Source: Cranoglanis bouderius
Lineage: Eukaryota; Chordata; Actinopteri; Siluriformes; Cranoglanididae
Length of the DNA: 64,000 bases
Direction of reading: 5' to 3'
NCBI GenBank assembly: GCA_023630585.1
Contig: CM042568.1
Span: 4,979,016-5,043,015 of the forward strand
Position numbers and translations under genes: made by a program. Below are positions 59,267 through 64,000 of the stretch, one piece after another. How positions within the stretch are numbered: the stretch's first letter is position 1; every line of letters begins with the position of its first letter. Under the pieces are notes generated by a model. The model was not told the origin of the DNA and did not search any database. It worked only from the letters and a program-made list of their open reading frames with translations.

Positions 59267-62200
59267 TTAGAAAGCGGGTGATTGTGACCGAGGTAGTGTG
59301 TGGGTGTTGTAGTCCCTGGCGGCCATGTTTGTAGGCCGCCGAGCTTGCTGGGAAGTGTAGTGTGGAGTGTGTGGATGAGAATTCTGGTAATGGAAGTCGC
59401 GCTTTTTGCGCGACCTAACAGAGCCCCCCCCCAAAGGGCTCACTCCGGGAGCCTCTCCTTGCCTGGGTCGACCTCTGGGTCTAGGTTTTGGGTATTCTGG
59501 ATTGATGCGGTGAAATTCGTCCACCATTTCAGGGTCCAGCATGTCCTTAGCCGCCACCCAGCTCTGTTCCTCGGGCCCGTACCCCTTCCAGTCAATGAGG
59601 TACTGAAGTTTTCCTTGACGTCGCCGGGATTTGAGAATCTGGTGAATACGATAGGCCAGTTGTCCGTCAACTTCCTGTGGGGGAGGTGGATTAGAAGGGT
59701 TTTGAGAGGTGAGGATACCTGTGTGGAAGGGTTTCAGGAGAGAAACGTGAAATGAGGGGGAAATGCGCCAATGTTTGGGGATGGCTAGTCTGTAGGTTAC
59801 CTCATTGATGGGCCTGATGACTTTGAAGGGGCCGAGGTAACGAGGACAGAGCTTCTGGCAGGGATGTCTGAGGTGCAAGTTTTGGGTGGAGAGCCATACC
59901 CGTTCACCGGGTTGGTAGCGTGGTGTTTCCTGTCGGTGGCGATCCGCTTGGGCCTTTGATTTTGAGGCTGCTTGTTTTAGTCTCCTATGGGTGCTTGCCC
60001 AGACCTGTTCACTGCGGTCAAACCATTCGTTTACGGCTGGTGCGTCCGTGGCCGTGGCGTCCCACGGAAATAGAGGGGGCTGATAACCTAGCACGCATTG
60101 GAATGGGGTCAGGTTAGTGGCAGAATGGCGGAGTGAGTTCTGGGCGTATTCCACCCAGGGCAGGAAGCGGGCCCAATCAGAGGGATTTTTGTGACAGAAC
60201 GAACGGAGCATCCTTCCGACTTCTTGGTTAACCCGTTCCGCTTGCCCGTTGGATTCGGGGTGGTATCCCGACGTAAGGCTCACATTCACTCCCAATTTAC
60301 CCATAAAGCCGGACCATACGCGAGATATGAACTGCGGTCCCCGATCGCTAACTATGTCTTCGGGGATCCCAAAATAACGAAATACATGCGAGAATATAAG
60401 TTCTGCTGTGTGGAAGGCTGATGGTAGATTGGGCAAGGAAATTAGACGGAGGGATTTGGAGAACCGATCTAAAATAACAAAAACGGTGGTGTGGCCTAGA
60501 GAATTGGGGAGGTCCGTGATGAAGTCTACTGCGAGGTGTGACCAAGGTCGTTGAGGAGTGGGTAGTGGCATGAGTTTGCCGGCAGGGAAGGTTCTGGGTA
60601 CCTTAGTTTGGGCGCAGATGTCACAAGATTTGACCGCCTGTAGTACTTCTTGGGCCATGTTGGGCCACCAGTACTTGTGGGACAAAAGGTGGTATGTGCG
60701 TAGGGAACCGGGGTGAGCGGTACCGGGAACCGTGTGAGCCCATCTTATTAATCGGGTTCTGTAGGTAGAAGGGACAAACAATTTTGTGGGAGGACAAGCA
60801 GACGGTACGTACCTACGTGGGAATTTGTGAAGTAAACTGTCGAACTCCCAGTGCACATTACCGACAAAACAGGAGGGAGGCAGGATGTGGTCGGGTTTGG
60901 AAGGTGGTGAATCCCTAGTGTGGAGTCGGGAAAGGGCGTCCGCCTTGTGGTTCTTAGACCCGGGGCGATAAGAAAGGGTAAACTGAAACCGTGCGAAAAA
61001 CAAAGACCAACGTGCTTGGCGAGGGTTTAGTCGTTTTGCTGTGTGCAGATATTCTAAGTTCTTGTGATCTGTGAAAACGGTAAACGGGTGTTCTGCCCCC
61101 TCTAGCCAGTGTCGCCACTCCTCCAAAGCTAATTTTATAGCTAGCAGTTCACGATCTCCCACGTCATAATTCTGTTCTGCCGGCGATAGCTTTTTCGAAA
61201 AGAAAGCGACGGGGTGAAGTTTTGGTTTTTCCCCTAGACGTTGGGATAATACGGCCCCCACCCCCGCCTCAGAGGCATCTACTTCTACTACGAAGGGACA
61301 GGAAGGGTCTGGGTGCTTGAGGATAGGAGCCGTGGTGAAAGCCGTTTTGAGTCTGGAGAATGCCCCCTCGGCCTCGTGGTTCCAAACCAGACGGCGGGGA
61401 CCGCCCCGCAACAGAGAAGTAAGGGGTAGGGCAATCGAACTAAAACCCCGGATAAAGCGTCGGTAGAAGTTGGCGAAACCTAAGAAGCTTTGGAGCTCCT
61501 TGATGGTAGTAGGAGTGGGCCATTGTGTTACCGCCGTGACCTTACTTTTGTCCATGGCCACTCCCTCGGGGCTAATGACGTAACCTAAGAAGGTCGTAGT
61601 ATTAGTGTGGAATTCACACTTTTCTGCCTTTACATATAGTCCATTTTCTAGTAGGCGTGTGAGAACCTGGCGTACTTGAGATACGTGGAGTTTGTAGTTG
61701 GGGGAGTAAATCAAAATGTCGTCAATATAGGCCACCACGAATTTTCCTAACATGTCTCTCAGTACGTCATTAATTAGGCATTGGAATACTGAGGGCGCGT
61801 TAGTTAGCCCATACGGCATTACGAGGTATTCGTAGTGACCTGTTGTTGTGCTGAAGGCAGTCTTCCACTCATCCCCTTCCCGGATACGCACCAGGTTGTA
61901 CGCGCTACGGAGGTCCAATTTGGTGAAATATCGGGCTTCACGAAGTTGTTCTAAGGCGGAAGGGACGAGTGGAAGAGGGTAGGGATATTTCACCGAGGCG
62001 CGGTTGAGCCCTCGGTAGTCAATGCAAGGCCGAAGGCCCCCTCCTTTCTTGGCCACGAAAAAGAAGCTGGCTGCTGCCGGGGAGGTGGAGTGGCGAATAT
62101 ATCCCTGTTGGAGAGCCTCCTGAATGTATTCGGACATGGCTTTATGTTCTGCTTGGGACAGGGGATATATATGTCCACGTGGCGGAGTCATACCCGGCAG

Positions 62201-63649
62201 GAGGTCTATGGAACAGTCATAAGAACGATGGGGTGGAAGACCGCTAGCCCTGAGTTTACTAAATACCTCCTTAAGATCGTTATATTCGTGGGGTATAGAG
62301 ACGGTGGGTGCGTTTTCAGGGCTTTCAACGGATGTAGTTGCGACAGTGAGTGATAGGGTGTTGAGGCATTGTTGGTGACAGAAGGGTGACCAGTTGAGTA
62401 TTTGTTGGTTGGCCCAGGAAATGTGAGGGTTATGTTTTCTCAGCCACGGTAAGCCCAAAACCACGGGGTATCGGGTAGATTTGATGACCCAGAAGGACAA
62501 TTCTTCGTGGTGGAGAGCGCTGACACGAAGCCCCAGGGTGTGTGTGTGGCGGGTGATGTTTCCGATGGGCGTACCGTCGATGGCCTGGATCTTTAGCGGC
62601 TGAGGTAGGGGACGAGTGTCGAGGTCAAGCTGACACACTATTTCCTCGTCAATGAAGTTGCCCGCTGCTCCGGAGTCGAGCATGGCTGTAACAAGAGTAC
62701 AGACACCTGAATGTTCAAGGTAGACGGGTAAAGTAAAAGAACATGAAGTAACATCAGGAATCTGACTCACCGGGGTTGAACGGGTGCGTTGTCCGCCCCT
62801 CGTCGGAGTTAAGCTTGTGGGGCGGACAGGGCAGGAGTGAAGAGAGTGATCAGCGCGGCCACAGTAGAGACATAGGTTCTCTCGGCGTCTCCTTTCTTTC
62901 TCGTTGGGGTCCAGTTTAGCATGGCCGATTTGCATGGGTTCGTCGCTAGCGGGGAGTCGGGTTGGTTCAGGGTGCTGAGATGGATGCCTACGGCTGTAGA
63001 GAAGTTGATCGAGGCGAATGGCGAGATCAATTAACGAGTCCAGGTTAAGAGGCTCATCGCGGCAGGCCATCTCAGTGATTATGGCGGGATTAAGGCCCTG
63101 ACGGAAGACAGCTTTTAACGCCACGTCATTCCAGCCGCTACCCGCAGCGATAGTCCGAAATTCTAACGCGTAATCCGCCACTCGAAGTGAGCCTTGCCTC
63201 AGTGTTAGGAGCCGTTCCCCGACTTCCTGGTGATCGGGGGCGTGGTCGAACACTCGCCGGAACATGGAGACGAAGGTGTCATAGGAAGCCACCGCATCTC
63301 CGCCTCGTTCCCTTACTGCCGCCGCCCACCTTAAAGCCTTGCCTGTTAGTAAGGAGATGAATCGCGCCACTTTCTCATGATCCCCCATTTCCCCACAACA
63401 GTCAAAGTATAAGGAGCATTGTAAGATGAAACCCTTACATAAACCAGTGTCACCGTTGTACTTATCGGGTAAGGGCATAGGCAGTCGAGGCGTAGAAAAG
63501 GATGTGGGAGCGGCGCGCTGCGTTGCTGTAGCCGTGACTTGAGAGAGAAGTTGAAGACTCTGATCCATTTCTCCCAAGCGTTGTTGTTGCGCGTTGATAA
63601 TTTGACCGTGTGCTGCGATTGCTTGACGAATTTCCTCCGCTGCGTCCAT
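59267..63649 (-). CDS. gag-pol: Gag-Pol polyprotein of Ty3/gypsy element, 1460 aa, single ORF
   Basis: This one frame encodes everything needed for retrotransposition. Gag capsid-like region: about residues 55-220. CCHC knuckle: C260, C263, H268, C273. Aspartic protease: AMLDSGAAGNFID at 323-335, with LDSG in place of DTG. Reverse transcriptase: about 480-680 with YIDD at 641-644. Ty3-type RNase H: about 785-910 (VEVDASEAGVGAVL, TDHKNLEYL). Integrase: zinc site near 979-1012 (CDIC) and catalytic D1042, D1102, E1138 with exact 35-residue spacing. Chromodomain: about 1331-1385 (YLIDWKGYGPEEQSWV). Gag and Pol are fused without a frameshift. The ATG lies 17 bp after the LTR and is the first in frame. 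The domain order IN-chromodomain marks a chromovirus-type element. No stop, frameshift or missing catalytic residue was seen. Confidence 0.95.
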   Translation of the reverse strand: MDAAEEIRQAIAAHGQIINAQQQRLGEMDQSLQLLSQVTATATQRAAPTSFSTPRLPMPLPDKYNGDTGLCKGFILQCSLYFDCCGEMGDHEKVARFISLLTGKALRWAAAVRERGGDAVASYDTFVSMFRRVFDHAPDHQEVGERLLTLRQGSLRVADYALEFRTIAAGSGWNDVALKAVFRQGLNPAIITEMACRDEPLNLDSLIDLAIRLDQLLYSRRHPSQHPEPTRLPASDEPMQIGHAKLDPNEKERRRRENLCLYCGRADHSLHSCPVRPTSLTPTRGGQRTRSTPVSQIPDVTSCSFTLPVYLEHSGVCTLVTAMLDSGAAGNFIDEEIVCQLDLDTRPLPQPLKIQAIDGTPIGNITRHTHTLGLRVSALHHEELSFWVIKSTRYPVVLGLPWLRKHNPHISWANQQILNWSPFCHQQCLNTLSLTVATTSVESPENAPTVSIPHEYNDLKEVFSKLRASGLPPHRSYDCSIDLLPGMTPPRGHIYPLSQAEHKAMSEYIQEALQQGYIRHSTSPAAASFFFVAKKGGGLRPCIDYRGLNRASVKYPYPLPLVPSALEQLREARYFTKLDLRSAYNLVRIREGDEWKTAFSTTTGHYEYLVMPYGLTNAPSVFQCLINDVLRDMLGKFVVAYIDDILIYSPNYKLHVSQVRQVLTRLLENGLYVKAEKCEFHTNTTTFLGYVISPEGVAMDKSKVTAVTQWPTPTTIKELQSFLGFANFYRRFIRGFSSIALPLTSLLRGGPRRLVWNHEAEGAFSRLKTAFTTAPILKHPDPSCPFVVEVDASEAGVGAVLSQRLGEKPKLHPVAFFSKKLSPAEQNYDVGDRELLAIKLALEEWRHWLEGAEHPFTVFTDHKNLEYLHTAKRLNPRQARWSLFFARFQFTLSYRPGSKNHKADALSRLHTRDSPPSKPDHILPPSCFVGNVHWEFDSLLHKFPRRYVPSACPPTKLFVPSTYRTRLIRWAHTVPGTAHPGSLRTYHLLSHKYWWPNMAQEVLQAVKSCDICAQTKVPRTFPAGKLMPLPTPQRPWSHLAVDFITDLPNSLGHTTVFVILDRFSKSLRLISLPNLPSAFHTAELIFSHVFRYFGIPEDIVSDRGPQFISRVWSGFMGKLGVNVSLTSGYHPESNGQAERVNQEVGRMLRSFCHKNPSDWARFLPWVEYAQNSLRHSATNLTPFQCVLGYQPPLFPWDATATDAPAVNEWFDRSEQVWASTHRRLKQAASKSKAQADRHRQETPRYQPGERVWLSTQNLHLRHPCQKLCPRYLGPFKVIRPINEVTYRLAIPKHWRISPSFHVSLLKPFHTGILTSQNPSNPPPPQEVDGQLAYRIHQILKSRRRQGKLQYLIDWKGYGPEEQSWVAAKDMLDPEMVDEFHRINPEYPKPRPRGRPRQGEAPGVSPLGGGSVRSRKKRDFHYQNSHPHTPHYTSQQARRPTNMAARDYNTHTLPRSQSPAF

Positions 63650-63666
63650 GTCGAGGCGAAGTATTC
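63650..63666 (-). promoter_or_regulatory. Putative primer-binding site
   Basis: On the minus strand the 17 bases after the LTR are gaatacttcgcctcgac. No match to a tRNA 3' end (TGG start) is apparent. The core ATACTTCGC is the exact complement of nine bases near the start of the LTR, as in self-priming elements. Confidence 0.5.
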
Positions 63667-64000
63667 TGTTACAACTCCAGAAGTAAGCTGGACACAGTTG
63701 CGGTCAAAAACTTCGTCAGTTTATTCAGCACACATGTGGAAAGGACACAGGGCAAACAACAGGTTTATAGAAGGCTTCGAGTCTTCGCAGGATAACGTGA
63801 TCAAGTTTAAACACACTCTCAAAAAGTGTTAGCGCTAGCAGTAAAAAAAAAAAAGACACACACTTTACTACGGAAAAACCAAACGGAGAAAACAGCATCC
63901 AACAGAGAACCCATACAACAAAATAGCGGTGACTAAATAAAGTGTGCTAGTTATTTGCGCTAACAAAAAATCAAACACTTGTGCAAGCAAACCTATCACA
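63667..64000 (-). repeat. 5' LTR of the Ty3/gypsy element, partial
   Basis: The first 334 plus-strand bases are identical to 58735-59068 except for one substitution. It continues past the window edge; about 148 bases should be missing. Confidence 0.95.

Larger units (their letters stand above)
58735..64000 (-). mobile_element. Ty3/gypsy LTR retrotransposon with chromodomain, apparently intact, runs off window
   Basis: The 3' LTR (58735-59216), a 50-bp spacer, one gag-pol ORF (63649-59267), a 17-bp putative primer site (63650-63666) and the start of the 5' LTR (63667 onward) are visible. The LTRs end TGTTAC/GTAACA. Over the shared visible 334 bases they differ at one position (58743 a versus 63675 c). 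The uninterrupted ORF and near-identical LTRs indicate a recent insertion that may still be competent. The outer end and its target duplication lie beyond the window. Confidence 0.95.

Noticed and set aside
59300..59755. 151-codon plus-strand ORF opposite gag-pol
   Set aside because: Shadow of the Ty3 gag-pol ORF; no motif of its own.

Overview
This window is nuclear DNA from a teleost fish, probably an ostariophysan. It has vertebrate intron/exon genes, dense Tc1/mariner and hAT-like debris, tRNA-derived SINEs, long TA/CA microsatellites, an endogenous retrovirus and a Ty3/gypsy LTR retrotransposon. The species is not identified. No prokaryotic features are present.

Three cellular genes can be assembled exon by exon with every reading phase closing. 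GPAA1 (+, 2333-16167, 12 exons, 615 aa) encodes a subunit of the ER GPI-transamidase. SHARPIN (+, 18787-43088, 8 coding exons, 419 aa) encodes an adaptor of the linear-ubiquitin ligase LUBAC, with an N-terminal PH-like region, a UBL and a C-terminal NZF zinc finger. GPAA1 and SHARPIN also lie close together in mammals, so this is conserved synteny, but CYC1, which separates them in human, is not seen here. A USP37-like deubiquitinase (-, 54932-48578, 17 coding exons, 733 aa) lies convergent to SHARPIN. Its N-terminal half is built from three nested layers of internal repeats. SHARPIN and the USP both act on ubiquitin, but nothing in the sequence shows a functional link.

The long introns and intergenic stretches are mobile-element territory. 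SHARPIN intron 4 holds a 1.73-kb solo LTR with a 4-bp target duplication. The 14.1-kb SHARPIN intron 6, between the UBL and NZF exons, holds an antisense endogenous retrovirus (about 28958-41036) with gag, RNase H, integrase and env remnants. Protease and reverse transcriptase are missing, and env is split by a solo LTR of the same family. GPAA1 introns carry a complete but decayed Tc1 element (11616-12996), an inverted MITE pair and several SINEs.

The right end (58735-64000) is a young Ty3/gypsy chromovirus-type element on the minus strand. It has one uninterrupted 1460-codon gag-pol ORF with a chromodomain, and LTRs that differ at one position over the 334 bases of the second LTR that are visible. 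Its outer LTR runs off the window. Upstream of GPAA1 (1-2332) are a CpG/ETS-rich promoter-like stretch, a Tc1 transposase remnant and a 30-bp minisatellite.
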